Shown here piece by piece: positions 1 through 8,921 of a stretch of 64,000 bases of DNA. Below the pieces are notes generated by a model. The model did not search any database and was not told the DNA's origin. It worked only from the letters and a program-made list of their open reading frames with translations. This DNA is from Gluconacetobacter liquefaciens (GTDB lineage: Bacteria > Pseudomonadota > Alphaproteobacteria > Acetobacterales > Acetobacteraceae). The stretch is from the NCBI RefSeq assembly GCF_003350405.1, contig NZ_QQAW01000012.1:1-64000 (forward strand). The letters are read 5' to 3'. Numbering within the stretch: position 1 is the stretch's first letter; every line of letters starts with the position of its first letter. The translations under genes were made by a program, and so were the position numbers.

Positions 1-208
1 CAACAAGGACGAGCGGATCTTCCTGCGCGCCGACAAGACGGTCGATTACGGCACCCTGATGGGCGTGATGGATAAGCTGCGGGCCGCGGGTTACCCCAAG
101 GTCGCGCTGGTCAATCTCCAGGGCCAGGAAGAAGGCAGCGCGGCCGCTACGGCCCCCGTCCCCGCTGCTCCCGTCGCCGCCGTTCCCGCGCCCGGAGCCA
201 CGCCGTGA
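1..208 (+). CDS. exbD: ExbD/TolR-type biopolymer transport protein, C-terminal part (cut by window start)
   Basis: Only the last 68 codons are in the window. The visible part has the ExbD periplasmic ending: a segment reading FLRADKTVDYGTLMGVMDKL followed by GYPKVALVN, then an Ala/Pro-rich tail. ExbD is the inner-membrane partner of ExbB that uses the proton gradient to energise TonB. Its stop overlaps the GTG start of tonB by 4 bases (GTGA), so the two are almost certainly translationally coupled, with exbB expected just upstream of the window. The Ala/Pro tail of about 25 residues after the folded domain is longer than in the classical E. coli protein. Family call is confident from the motif plus context. 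Confidence 0.85.
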   Translation, partial: NKDERIFLRADKTVDYGTLMGVMDKLRAAGYPKVALVNLQGQEEGSAAATAPVPAAPVAAVPAPGATP

Positions 209-1062
209 GCGATACGGCGGACATGGCGCAAATGGTTGACGGCGGTACGCTCCTGTCCTTCGCCGACTGGCGGACCGGGCAGCTTCGCCGCGAACGGCGG
301 CGCGAGGTCGTGCGCTGGGGGGTATCCTTCGTCACCGTGCTGGCCGTGACGGGTGGCGTGGTGTTGTGGGTCATGCACCTGCCACCGCCCGTGATGCCGG
401 TGCCCGAGCCGCCCCCCGCCGCGATCGCCATCGACCTTGCGCCCGAGCCGGTCTCCACCCCCACCCCGCCGACCGACGCCCCGGTCGGTCCGCAACAGAC
501 CGTCTCGGTGCCCGATCCGCAACCCGAGCCGCCGCCCAAGATCACCGCCCCGCCATCGCCCGCGCCCAACCCGCCGCTCGTGGTGCCGAAGGAGGAAAAG
601 CGCAAGATCATCAAGAAGAAGACCAAGCCGACGCTGTTGCAGAAGAAGCCGATCCCGGACAAGACCCCGCCTGCCGAGGCCACCACGGCCCCTCCCTCGT
701 CGGAGGCCCCGCCGGCGCCCGATCAGGCGGCCCCCGCACCGGGCGCCTCGTCGTCGCATGCCGCGCACGATCCGGTCACATGGCAGGGCGCGCTGCTGGC
801 GCAGTTGGAAAAATTCAAGCGCTACCCGGCAGAAGCCCAGGCAGACCGGCAGGAAGGCACGGCCTATCTGCATTTCGCGATGGACCGCAAGGGTCATGTG
901 CTGTCGGCCAATATCGAAACCAGTTCCGGCCACAGCCTGCTGGATCAGGAAACCCTGGCGCTGGTGCGGCGTGCCGAACCGCTGCCGGTCCCGCCCGACG
1001 AGGTGAAGGGCGACCCGATCACGCTGACCGTGCCCGTCGAATTCTACATCCACCCGAACTGA
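205..1062 (+). CDS. tonB: TonB energy-transducing protein
   Basis: 285 residues from a GTG start overlapping the exbD stop. A basic cytoplasmic segment (RRERRREVVRW near residues 29-39) precedes one transmembrane helix (about 38-57). A long Pro-rich periplasmic spacer follows (about 60-190, with Lys-rich KEEKRKIIKKKTK in it). The TonB C-terminal fold occupies the last 85 residues or so, with the typical YPAEAQ and the G.AYLHFAMDRKGHV..A.I..SSG pattern. TonB spans the periplasm and transmits ExbBD-derived force to outer-membrane receptors; two such receptors are encoded at the far end of this window. The cytoplasmic N-terminus of about 35 residues is longer than in enterobacterial TonB. Confidence 0.93.
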   Translation: MSDTADMAQMVDGGTLLSFADWRTGQLRRERRREVVRWGVSFVTVLAVTGGVVLWVMHLPPPVMPVPEPPPAAIAIDLAPEPVSTPTPPTDAPVGPQQTVSVPDPQPEPPPKITAPPSPAPNPPLVVPKEEKRKIIKKKTKPTLLQKKPIPDKTPPAEATTAPPSSEAPPAPDQAAPAPGASSSHAAHDPVTWQGALLAQLEKFKRYPAEAQADRQEGTAYLHFAMDRKGHVLSANIETSSGHSLLDQETLALVRRAEPLPVPPDEVKGDPITLTVPVEFYIHPN

Positions 1063-1093
1063 TGTTTCCGCAGATCGTGAGAGGATCGCCTTC

Positions 1094-1594
1094 ATGCTTG
1101 CCTTCCCCGAACATCGTCGTTCTCCGCCCGATATTCATCAGATCCGTCCCGGCATGGGCGCCGGCCGCGAACAGGTCCGCCGGTTGGAGGAATGCTGCCG
1201 CGAAGCCGGCCTGAAGATGACCGACCTGCGCCGCGTGCTCCTGCATGGCGTGCTGGAAGCCGGGCCCGGCGCCACCGCGGTCGGGATCTGGAAGACCATC
1301 GCGGCGATGATGACGGGGCACGCTCCCACCCAGGGCTCGATCCAGCGCAACCTGAACCTGCTGGTGGAGCATGATGTGCTGCGGCGCGAGGTCGGGCCGG
1401 ACCGGGTCTGGCACTACCGGGTGCCCTCCGAGCGCAGGGTCGCCCCCCTGATCACTTTTGTCGAGGCCGGAACCGGCCGGAAAATTCCATGCGACGTAAC
1501 GGAAATCGCAAGCCTGCTGCACCGCATCGCCGCCGAGCGCGGGCTGGCGGTGCAGGGGGCATCGGTTACGGTGGTTCCGGTCGGACTCTCATAG
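1094..1594 (+). CDS. Fur-family transcriptional regulator with degenerate metal sites
   Basis: 166 residues. The start is supported by an AGAGGA ribosome site 7 bases upstream, 31 bases after tonB. Residues about 30-110 match the Fur winged helix: LKMTDLRRVLLHGVLEA, a helix ending in the PTQGSIQRNLNLLVEHDVL pattern (Fur has T..T.YR.L..L...GL), then a WHYR wing. The C-terminal half keeps the Fur dimerisation pattern (EIASLLHRIAAERGLAVQGASVTV). The HHDH and C..C metal-binding motifs of Fur, Zur and PerR are absent; a single Cys remains (KIPCDV). It may therefore sense something other than iron or zinc, or act constitutively. Its position behind exbD-tonB suggests control of TonB-linked uptake; this is inference. 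Confidence 0.72.
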   Translation: MLAFPEHRRSPPDIHQIRPGMGAGREQVRRLEECCREAGLKMTDLRRVLLHGVLEAGPGATAVGIWKTIAAMMTGHAPTQGSIQRNLNLLVEHDVLRREVGPDRVWHYRVPSERRVAPLITFVEAGTGRKIPCDVTEIASLLHRIAAERGLAVQGASVTVVPVGLS

Positions 1595-1806
1595 GCTGTC
1601 TGGACCATCGCCCTCCCGGTGATCCGGCACGCAGTGTCCGTGCTTCGGTGCGCGCGGGCACCTGGGGCGTGCATCGACACGGTGCAAACAGAAACGGTGG
1701 AAACAGAATCTGAGTCTTTCGGAACCGTTCGGTCTGGCTGGGGGAAACCCCCGTCTGTCGTGCGTCATGGGAAGAGTGGCCGCCTGGGCGGGATAGGTGT
1801 CGGGCG

Positions 1807-4800
1807 TTGAAAGTCATTGTCTGGTTCGTCCGTCACCCGGTGGCGACCATGCTGCTGCTGGTGTCGGCGGTCCTGTCCGGTCTGCTGGCGCTGCCGCGCC
1901 TGCCGGTGTCCGACCTGCCCGATGTCGATCTGCCGGTCATCTCGGTCACCGCGTCCCAGGCCGGCGGCTCGCCCGAGGTCATGGCCCGCACCATGGCCGC
2001 CCCGTTGGAACGGCGTCTGGGCAATATCGCCGGCGTGACGCAGATGGTCTCCACATCGTCGCGCGGGCGCACGCAGATTTCGCTGGGCTTCGCATTGGGG
2101 CGGGACCTCAACGGCGCCGCGCGCGATGTCGAGGCGGCGCTGCGGGCCGCGCGCATGGACCTGCCCACCACACCGGGGTCGGACCCGCAATATCATCGCG
2201 CCAATCCCAATGCGACGCCGGTGCTGATCCTGGCCGTCACGCCGGGCATGCAGCCGCTGTCCCAGCTTCATAATCTGGTCAATACCACGCTCCGCCCGAT
2301 GCTTTTGCAGGTCCAGGGGGTCGGGGACGTCACGCTGGTCGGCAGTTCCGATCCGGCGGTCCGCGTAGCCATGAACCCGCTCGCCTTCTTCAAATACGGG
2401 ATCGGGTTCGAGGATCTGCGCGCGGCCCTGGCCTCCGCCAATGCCCACACGCCCAAAGGCGTGATCGACCAGGGAAATCGTCGCTACCAGCTCGCGGTGA
2501 ACGACCAGGCGGAACAGGCGGCGGCCTATCGCGACCTGGTCATCGCCTACAAGAATGGCCACCCGGTCAGGCTGGCCGACGTGGCCACCGTCACCGACAG
2601 CATGCAGGACGTGAACGCCGCCGCGTTTTTCGACGGCAAGCCGGCGCTGACGCTCATGGTCCGGGCCCAGCCGGGTGCCAATCTGGTGGGCATCGTCGAT
2701 GCGGTGCGGGCGCGCCTGCCGCAACTGCGCACGCTGATGCCGCCCGGCGCCGATATCGCGGTGGCGCGCGACGGTTCGGCCGTCATCCGCTCCTCGCTGC
2801 ATCATACGATGGTGACGCTGCTGCTGGCCTGCCTGCTGGCGCTGGGGGTGGTGTGGGCGTTCCTGCGGTCATGGACGGCCTCGATCGCGGCCGCGATCAT
2901 CGTGCCCTGCGGCCTGGCCGCAAGCCTCGGGCCGATGAAGCTGGCGGGCTTCGGGCTGGACAATCTCTCGCTCATGGCCCTCACGGTGGTGACCGGACTG
3001 GTGGTCGACGACGCCATCGTGGTGATCGAAAACATCATGCGCCATCGCGCGCGCGGCCTGTCGCCGGAGGATGCCGCCATCGCGGGAGCAGGCGAGGTAT
3101 TGTTCACCCTGCTGTCGATTACCGTGTCGGTGCTGGCGGTGTTCCTGCCGATCGGGCTGGCCTCGGGGCTTACGGGGCGGCTGTTCCGGGAGTTCGCCGG
3201 CACGGTCGGCATCGCGGTGATCGTGTCGCTGGTCCTGTCCTGCATGGCGACACCCTGCCTGACGGCGCTCTGCATGCGGCTGGCCGAGGCACGCGGCATC
3301 GGTGGGCGCAGGCCCCGTCACGCGGATGTCGCCGCCCTGCTGGCGCATGAAAAGCAGCGGGGCAGCCTGTATCGTCGGACATTGGCATTCTGCGTGGCGC
3401 ATCCGGGCCGCAGCGCGCTGCTGCTTCCGCTGACGCTGGCGCTGGGTGTGGCGCTGTTCGTCCGCATGCCCAAAATCGTGTTCCCGCGTCAGGATATCGG
3501 GATCGTCTCCGGCGGCTCGCGCGCGACCGGCAGCTCCGTGGCCCAGACCAAGGCCCGGCTGGAGCGGTTCAGCCGCGTCCTGCTGGCCGATCCGGGCGTT
3601 GCGCATGTCATCGCCTATCTCGATACCGACGAGGGCAGCAGCCACGGCATGCTCTTCGCCACGCTCCGCGACCGTTCGACCGGGCGCGACCCCGCACCGG
3701 TCATCGCCGCGCGAGCGGCGGCCCGCATGGGGCGGGATATTCACGCCGAATACCATGCGCAGGCGCCGGGCAACCTGATGATGCGCGTGGGGTCGAACAG
3801 CAGCGGCCTCAGCTACATCCTGCGTAGCGACGACGACCGGCTTCTAAGCCCCGTCACCCGCCGGCTGGCACAGGCCCTGCGCCACCACCCCGAATTCACC
3901 ACGGTCGATCCCGATATCGACCCGCCGGGGCAGGGGATCACGCTTGCCATCGACCGCGACACCGCCGCCCGCGTGGGCGTCACGCCGCAGGTGATCGGCC
4001 ACACATTGTCCGATGCGTTGGGCCAGACCACGGCTTCGGTCGTCTACACGCCGCAGGGCCAGTATAACGTGGTGATGACGGTCCAGGACCGCTTCCTGCG
4101 CGACCCGGCCATCCTGCAGCAATTCTGGATCAGCCCCTCCGGCGGCTCCGCCTCGGGCCGTTCGGCTTCAAATACCGTCCGGGTCGCCACATCGGCCGCC
4201 GCCGGCACGGCCTTCCGCAACCAGATCGCCAACAGCCTGGCCGGCGGTGCCAATGTCTCGACCGGTTCGGCGGTGGCCACGGGGGCGGAAACCCTGGTGC
4301 CGCTATCGGTGGTCACCCGGATCACGCCCAGCCTCGACCCGGTGGCGGTCACCCATCTGGGCTACGCCAGTTCGGCGTCGCTGGCGCTGGAACTGGCGCC
4401 GGGCGTCAGCCAGTCGCAGGTCGAGACGATCATCGGCGCCGAGCGGCTGGCGCTTCACCTGCCCGATGCGGTCGGCGGCGAATTGCAGAGCGACGAGGGC
4501 GACCTTGGTCGGAACACCTACGATACCGAAATCCTGATCGGCGGCGCGATCCTCGCCGTCTATCTCACGCTGGGCATGCTCTACGAGAACGTGCTGCATC
4601 CCCTGACCATTCTCTCTACCATCCCCTCGGCCGGGGTCGGCGCGGTCATCGCGCTGGGCCTGTTCGGTCTGCCCTTCTCGGGCATGGCGGCCATCGCCAT
4701 GCTGCTGCTGACCGGAATCTCGCTCAAGAACGCCATCCTCCTGGTCGATTTCGCCATCCATGCCGAACGTGCGCAGGGCCTGACGGAAAAGGAGGCAATC

Positions 4801-5058
4801 CAGCAGGCCTGCCTGCTGCGCCTGCGGCCGATCGTCATGACCAGTTGCGCCGCCGCCCTCGGCGCGCTGCCGCTGGTGCTGATGGGGGGCTACGGAATGG
4901 AACTGCGCCAGCCGCTGGGCATCGCGCTGATCGGCGGTCTCGTCGTCAGCCAGGCCCAGACCATGTTCACCACGCCGGCCCTCTATCTTCTGGTGGCCAG
5001 GATGGCGGCATGGGGCACTCGCCGGCCACGGGCGGCGGATCGGCGCATGAGCATGTAA
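1807..5058 (+). CDS. RND-family efflux permease (AcrB/MdtB-C type)
   Basis: 1083 residues, within the 1020-1100 usual for hydrophobe/amphiphile RND pumps. The N-terminus has the classic form (FVRHP.A...L, then LP.LPVSDLPDVDLPVI.V.A). Later come the porter-domain pattern SPEVMARTMAAPLERRLGNI, the TM4 run VVTGLVVDDAIVVIEN (its two Asp are the proton-relay pair) and the second-half equivalent LLTGISLKNAILLVDF. The pump exports small molecules across the inner membrane and normally needs a periplasmic adaptor and an outer-membrane channel; neither gene is adjacent. The start codon is TTG with GGGCGGGATAGG upstream; I found no better ATG/GTG in frame. The preceding 212 bases hold only a short GGGGG-AAA-CCCCC hairpin. 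Substrate unknown. Confidence 0.9.
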   Translation: MKVIVWFVRHPVATMLLLVSAVLSGLLALPRLPVSDLPDVDLPVISVTASQAGGSPEVMARTMAAPLERRLGNIAGVTQMVSTSSRGRTQISLGFALGRDLNGAARDVEAALRAARMDLPTTPGSDPQYHRANPNATPVLILAVTPGMQPLSQLHNLVNTTLRPMLLQVQGVGDVTLVGSSDPAVRVAMNPLAFFKYGIGFEDLRAALASANAHTPKGVIDQGNRRYQLAVNDQAEQAAAYRDLVIAYKNGHPVRLADVATVTDSMQDVNAAAFFDGKPALTLMVRAQPGANLVGIVDAVRARLPQLRTLMPPGADIAVARDGSAVIRSSLHHTMVTLLLACLLALGVVWAFLRSWTASIAAAIIVPCGLAASLGPMKLAGFGLDNLSLMALTVVTGLVVDDAIVVIENIMRHRARGLSPEDAAIAGAGEVLFTLLSITVSVLAVFLPIGLASGLTGRLFREFAGTVGIAVIVSLVLSCMATPCLTALCMRLAEARGIGGRRPRHADVAALLAHEKQRGSLYRRTLAFCVAHPGRSALLLPLTLALGVALFVRMPKIVFPRQDIGIVSGGSRATGSSVAQTKARLERFSRVLLADPGVAHVIAYLDTDEGSSHGMLFATLRDRSTGRDPAPVIAARAAARMGRDIHAEYHAQAPGNLMMRVGSNSSGLSYILRSDDDRLLSPVTRRLAQALRHHPEFTTVDPDIDPPGQGITLAIDRDTAARVGVTPQVIGHTLSDALGQTTASVVYTPQGQYNVVMTVQDRFLRDPAILQQFWISPSGGSASGRSASNTVRVATSAAAGTAFRNQIANSLAGGANVSTGSAVATGAETLVPLSVVTRITPSLDPVAVTHLGYASSASLALELAPGVSQSQVETIIGAERLALHLPDAVGGELQSDEGDLGRNTYDTEILIGGAILAVYLTLGMLYENVLHPLTILSTIPSAGVGAVIALGLFGLPFSGMAAIAMLLLTGISLKNAILLVDFAIHAERAQGLTEKEAIQQACLLRLRPIVMTSCAAALGALPLVLMGGYGMELRQPLGIALIGGLVVSQAQTMFTTPALYLLVARMAAWGTRRPRAADRRMSM

Positions 5059-5409
5059 AGAATCATGATTACAAAAGGATTTTTTCTCCTTCATCCCGTG
5101 CCGACACCTGCTGGTCGCCGAAACGATGGCCGATAATCTGCGCCCCGGCGCCGCATGGCGCGGCGGTGACCATAATGCCAGAGCGATTTGACCCAGCCAG
5201 GATCACAGGAAGCGATCGAATCACGATGGATGTTCGTATTAATAATATCCACATGACACCATGACTAAAGTCTGATCAAACGACAGGGCGTGATGATATG
5301 TCAGCGGGCCGCGATGTCACGACCTCATGGCCGGACCGGGCCCGCCCCGGCGTCCATGACGATGACGACATCCGCTTTGTGATGCATGTTGTAAAAGAGG
5401 TTGATCACC
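5059..5409. other. Intergenic region between RND permease and nitroreductase gene
   Basis: About 350 bases with lower GC than its surroundings in parts, such as the run around 5235-5265. I see no convincing gene, tRNA or strong terminator. The 10-bp palindrome AATCATGATT lies just after the permease stop, and a short AAGGA/TCCTT inverted repeat follows it. The promoter for the nitroreductase gene presumably lies in the AT-richer second half. Confidence 0.4.
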
Positions 5410-6033
5410 ATGGCTGAATCTTCCAGGCCTGAATCCTCCGGGCGCGTGTCCGAAACACCCGTCGAGCCGCTGATCCTCGACCGCTGGTCGCCGCGCGCCT
5501 TTGCCGCCGCTCCGATTGCCGAAGCCGACCTGCTGGCCCTTCTCGATGCCGGCCGCTGGGCGCCGTCCGCCTATAATTCCCAGCCCTGGCGCTTTCTCTA
5601 TGCCCGGCGGGACACACCCGATTGGGAGCGGTTCCTGTCCTGGCTGATCCCGTTCAACCATTCCTGGGCGCAGCATGCCTCGGCGCTGGTCTATGTCGCG
5701 TCGCACACGGTGACCAGCGCGGCGGGGCAGGCCGAGCCCGTGCCCGCCCCCACCCATGCCTTCGATGCCGGCGCGGCAGCGGTGCTGGTGCAGCTTCAGG
5801 CGGCCCGCGCCGGCTGGGCGACGCACCCGGTCAGCGGGTTCGACAAGGACGTCGCCCGTGCGGGTCTGGAACTGCCGGACGATTACGCGCTCAACGCGGC
5901 CATCGTCATCGGTCGCCAGGGGGCGGCCGACATCCTGCCCGAAGGGCTGCGCGCGCGTGAAACGCCATCGGGCCGCCGGCCGCTGTCCGACCTGGCGTTC
6001 GAAGGGCGGTTCCCGACCCAGACCGACGCATAA
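5410..6033 (+). CDS. Nitroreductase-family FMN oxidoreductase
   Basis: 207 residues using the ATG at 5410, which has AGAGG nine bases upstream; an in-frame TTG at 5401 is less likely. The N-terminal signature RWSPRAFA followed by LLDAGRWAPSAYNSQPWRF is diagnostic of the nitroreductase fold (FMN phosphate and isoalloxazine contacts). The conserved AQHASALV and the C-terminal HPVSGFDKDVAR pattern also fit. Such enzymes use NAD(P)H to reduce nitro groups, quinones or enones; the physiological substrate cannot be read from sequence. It lies alone between the RND gene and the convergent copper ATPase gene. Confidence 0.85.
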   Translation: MAESSRPESSGRVSETPVEPLILDRWSPRAFAAAPIAEADLLALLDAGRWAPSAYNSQPWRFLYARRDTPDWERFLSWLIPFNHSWAQHASALVYVASHTVTSAAGQAEPVPAPTHAFDAGAAAVLVQLQAARAGWATHPVSGFDKDVARAGLELPDDYALNAAIVIGRQGAADILPEGLRARETPSGRRPLSDLAFEGRFPTQTDA

Positions 6034-6065
6034 GGCCGACGCATGGACCGGCCGGGGGGCGGCTC

Positions 6066-8462
6066 TCAAGCCGCCCCCCGCCGAACATCGCGGGGCCTGA
6101 CCGACGGCTTCCAACGGTTGAGCAGCAGGGAATTACTGACCACCGAGACGGAACTCATGGCCATCGCCGCTCCGGCCACGATCGGGTTGAGCATGCCCAA
6201 CGCGGCCAAAGGCAACCCCAGAATATTGTAGATAAAAGCGAAAAACAGATTCTGCCGGATCTTGGACAGCGTGGCGCGCGAGAGCGAAATCGCATCCAGC
6301 ACGCTGGTCAATTCGCTGTTCATCAGCACCACATCCGCCGTCTCCAGCGCAATGGCCGAACCGCCACCGATCGCGAAACCCACATCGGCCGCCGCCAACG
6401 CGGGCGCATCGTTGATGCCATCGCCCACCATGCCGACCACACCGCCCTGCGCGCGGTATCGCTCCACGCCCTCCGCCTTGTGGCCGGGCAGCACGCCGGC
6501 CAGATAATCGTCCACGCCGACCTGCTTCGCCACGATCGCTGCCGCGCGCTGGTTGTCCCCGGTCAGCATCACCACCCGGATTCCGGCCTGCTTCAGGGCG
6601 GTCACGGTCGCAACCGCATCCGGCCGCAGGCGGTCCGCAAGGGCGATATACCCCAGCACCCGCGCGGCGAGCGCCACGCCGATAACGGTCTTGCCCTCGC
6701 TTTCCAGCCGCCCGACCAGCGCATCGTCAACGGTCAGCCCGGCCTCCGCAAGAAACCGGGGCGAACCCAGGCGGGCAACGGCGCCGTCCAGCATGGCCGT
6801 AACCCCCAGCCCGGCGACGGCCTGAAAATCCACGACGACCCGTTCGGCACTATGGGCGGCCCGTGCATGGTCCACGATCGCGCGCGCCAGCGGATGTTCC
6901 GAATCCCGCTCCAGCGCGTAGGCCACATCCAGCAATTCGGCCTCACGGCTGCCCGGCGCGGGGTGCAGGTCGCTGACGGTCGGCCGACCCTGCGTCAGCG
7001 TGCCGGTCTTGTCCACGATGATGGTCGTCAGCTTTTCCGCCTGTTCCAGCGCGTCCGCATTGCGGAACAGAATGCCCGAACGCGCTCCCAGCCCCGTCCC
7101 GACCATGATCGCGGTCGGCGTGGCCAGCCCGAGCGAACAGGGGCAGGCGATCACAAGCACCGAAACCGCCGAAACCAGGGCCCATATGGCGTTCCCCGTC
7201 ACCCCCCAGCCGGCGAGAAACGTAATCAGCGCCAGCGCCACCACGGTCGGGACGAAAATGTTCGAAACCCTGTCGGCCAGCCGCTGCACCCTGGCCTTGG
7301 ACCCCTGCGCTTGCTCGACCATCCGTACGATATGCGCCAGCGCGGTATCCGCGCCCACACCGGTTGCCCTGGCCCGCAGCACGCCATTTTCATTCAGGGT
7401 GCCGCCGAAGACCCGGTCTTCGGGTTTCTTGAGCACGGGCATGCTCTCACCCGTCAGCATGGACTCGTTGATGTCCGACGCGCCCTCGATCACCGTCGCA
7501 TCGACAGGCACGCTTTCGCCGGGGCGAATGACGACGATATCCCCCACCCGGAGATCGGCCACCGGCCGGTCGATCACATCGCCGCCGCTTTCGACATGCG
7601 CAACCGGCGGCTGAAGCTGAAGCAGGCGCTCGATCCCGGCGCTGGCCCGGTTCTTCGCCCGCGTCTCCATCAGTTTCCCGAGCGAGATCAGCGTGAGGAT
7701 GGACGCGCTGGCCTCGAAATAGACGGGTTGATGAAGCTGGAACAGCACCACCACGGCGCTGAACCCGTATGCGATGCCGGTGCCCAGCACCACCAGCACA
7801 TCCATGTTGGCCGAGCCCCCGCGCAGCGCATTCCACGCCCGCCGATACAGATGCCACGCACAGAAAACCTGCACGGGCGTCGCAAACACCAGTTGCAGCC
7901 AGCCGGGCATCATCGCCATATGCCCGGCGAGCATCCCCAGCATCTGCACGAAGAAGGGCAGGGAGAGGACCGCCGTCAGGATGAAGAGGTTGCGCTCGGC
8001 GATCCATGTCTCGGCGCGTTCGGCCTGCGGGTCCTCGCGCACGCCGTCATCCAGCCGTTTCGCGCCGAAACCGGCCTTTTCGATGCGGGTGATGAAGGTC
8101 TCGGGCTCCACGATACCGGGTACGAACACGATATGCGCACGCTCGGTGGCGAAATTCACGGCCGCCCGTGTCATGGGCAGCGTGTTGAGGATTTTTTCGA
8201 TGCGGGCGGCGCAAGCCGCGCAACTCATGCCGGAGAGCGACAGGTCGATACTGCGTTCCGCGACATCGAACCCGGCCTTGCGCACGGCAGCGACGACGGA
8301 ATCGATCGGCGTGGCCGGGTTTTCCAGAACGACCTGCGCGCGCTCGGTGGCGAAATTCACCGTCGCCGTCACGCCATCCTGCCGGTTCAGCACTTTCTCG
8401 ATGCGGGCGGCGCAGGCCGCGCAGCTCATGCCGCCAACCTGAAAACTGACCGTTACCGACAC
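6066..8462 (-). CDS. copA: Copper(I)-exporting P1B-type ATPase
   Basis: 798 residues from a GTG at 8462 preceded by GGGGGAGAG. Upstream in-frame ATGs would read through the promoter/operator and are rejected. It has two N-terminal heavy-metal-associated domains, each with GMSCAACAARIEK (residues about 11-75 and 79-145). The ATPase core follows: TGES actuator loop, CPCS ion site in the transmembrane run VIACPCSLGLATPT, phosphorylation motif DKTGTLT, SEHPLA nucleotide-binding motif, GDGINDAPAL hinge, and a final MSS-containing helix. Together these indicate P1B-1 transporters that expel Cu(I) from the cytoplasm. It is divergent from csoR, with a palindromic operator between them. The C-terminus is complete. 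Confidence 0.97.
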   Translation of the reverse strand: MSVTVSFQVGGMSCAACAARIEKVLNRQDGVTATVNFATERAQVVLENPATPIDSVVAAVRKAGFDVAERSIDLSLSGMSCAACAARIEKILNTLPMTRAAVNFATERAHIVFVPGIVEPETFITRIEKAGFGAKRLDDGVREDPQAERAETWIAERNLFILTAVLSLPFFVQMLGMLAGHMAMMPGWLQLVFATPVQVFCAWHLYRRAWNALRGGSANMDVLVVLGTGIAYGFSAVVVLFQLHQPVYFEASASILTLISLGKLMETRAKNRASAGIERLLQLQPPVAHVESGGDVIDRPVADLRVGDIVVIRPGESVPVDATVIEGASDINESMLTGESMPVLKKPEDRVFGGTLNENGVLRARATGVGADTALAHIVRMVEQAQGSKARVQRLADRVSNIFVPTVVALALITFLAGWGVTGNAIWALVSAVSVLVIACPCSLGLATPTAIMVGTGLGARSGILFRNADALEQAEKLTTIIVDKTGTLTQGRPTVSDLHPAPGSREAELLDVAYALERDSEHPLARAIVDHARAAHSAERVVVDFQAVAGLGVTAMLDGAVARLGSPRFLAEAGLTVDDALVGRLESEGKTVIGVALAARVLGYIALADRLRPDAVATVTALKQAGIRVVMLTGDNQRAAAIVAKQVGVDDYLAGVLPGHKAEGVERYRAQGGVVGMVGDGINDAPALAAADVGFAIGGGSAIALETADVVLMNSELTSVLDAISLSRATLSKIRQNLFFAFIYNILGLPLAALGMLNPIVAGAAMAMSSVSVVSNSLLLNRWKPSVRPRDVRRGAA

Positions 8463-8495
8463 TGTTTCTCTCCCCCGGAAATACGCTCTGGATAT

Positions 8496-8514
8496 TATAC
8501 CCCACCCCGGTATA
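8496..8514. promoter_or_regulatory. CsoR-type operator between copA and csoR
   Basis: TATACC-N7-GGTATA with a C-rich centre (CCACCCC). The arms are perfect inverted repeats in the 95-base divergent copA/csoR gap. CsoR/FrmR proteins bind G/C-tract operators with A/T-rich inverted ends, so this is most likely the site where CsoR represses both genes. A near-copy of the same length lies at 12295-12313 before the second copper operon. Binding itself is inferred. Confidence 0.72.
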
Positions 8515-8557
8515 TTCAAGGGAATGATTGTAAACGCCGACAGGAGGCAGGACAGGC

Positions 8558-8905
8558 ATGGCAACACAGCGTCGAAAGCCGGCAGCCGTCGACACCTGCA
8601 CGGAGTGCGTGGTGGAGGCGGATGACACGGGCAAGCGCGTTCGTCAGCCGCAGAAAAAGGCCCTGGTCAACCGTCTGCGCCGGATCGAGGGGCAGATCGG
8701 CGGCGTGCTGAACATGGTCGAGAACGACCGGTATTGCGTGGATATCCTCATGCAGATTTCCGCCGTCAAATCGGCGCTGGACGGCGTCGCCATCCAGGTT
8801 CTGTCCACCCATGCCAGCGGGTGCGTGCGCAAGGCGGTGAGAGAGGATGGCGGCGAAGAGGCCATCGAAGAACTGCTCGGCGTCGTCAGGCGCATGCTGC
8901 GTTAG
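8558..8905 (+). CDS. csoR: CsoR-family copper-sensing repressor (DUF156)
   Basis: 115 residues. The all-helical CsoR/RcnR/FrmR fold is evident from LVNRLRRIEGQIGGVLNMVE, RYCVDILMQISAVKSAL and STHASGCVRKAV. Cu(I) ligands expected for CsoR are present: Cys60, His85 and Cys89, the last two spaced H-x3-C. FrmR and RcnR types differ in these positions, so a copper sensor is favoured. An N-terminal extension of about 30 residues contains CTEC, an extra Cys pair unusual for the family. Divergent from copA and convergent with the Met-rich gene. In the family, Cu(I) binding releases the tetramer from DNA and allows efflux genes to be expressed. Confidence 0.93.
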   Translation: MATQRRKPAAVDTCTECVVEADDTGKRVRQPQKKALVNRLRRIEGQIGGVLNMVENDRYCVDILMQISAVKSALDGVAIQVLSTHASGCVRKAVREDGGEEAIEELLGVVRRMLR

Positions 8906-8921
8906 CACGCGCCCAACAGTC

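Noticed and set aside
1739-1753. GGGGG-AAA-CCCCC hairpin before the RND gene
   Set aside because: Five base pairs and no T-run; too weak and common in GC-rich DNA to call a terminator.
5069-5254. Leftward 61-codon frame in the spacer after the RND gene
   Set aside because: No ribosome site, no motif, and the region looks like a promoter/leader.
6480-8711. A long rightward open frame across the copper ATPase gene
   Set aside because: It lies antisense to CopA, is rich in His/Arg/Gly/Gln as expected of a GC-rich shadow frame, and shows no domain.
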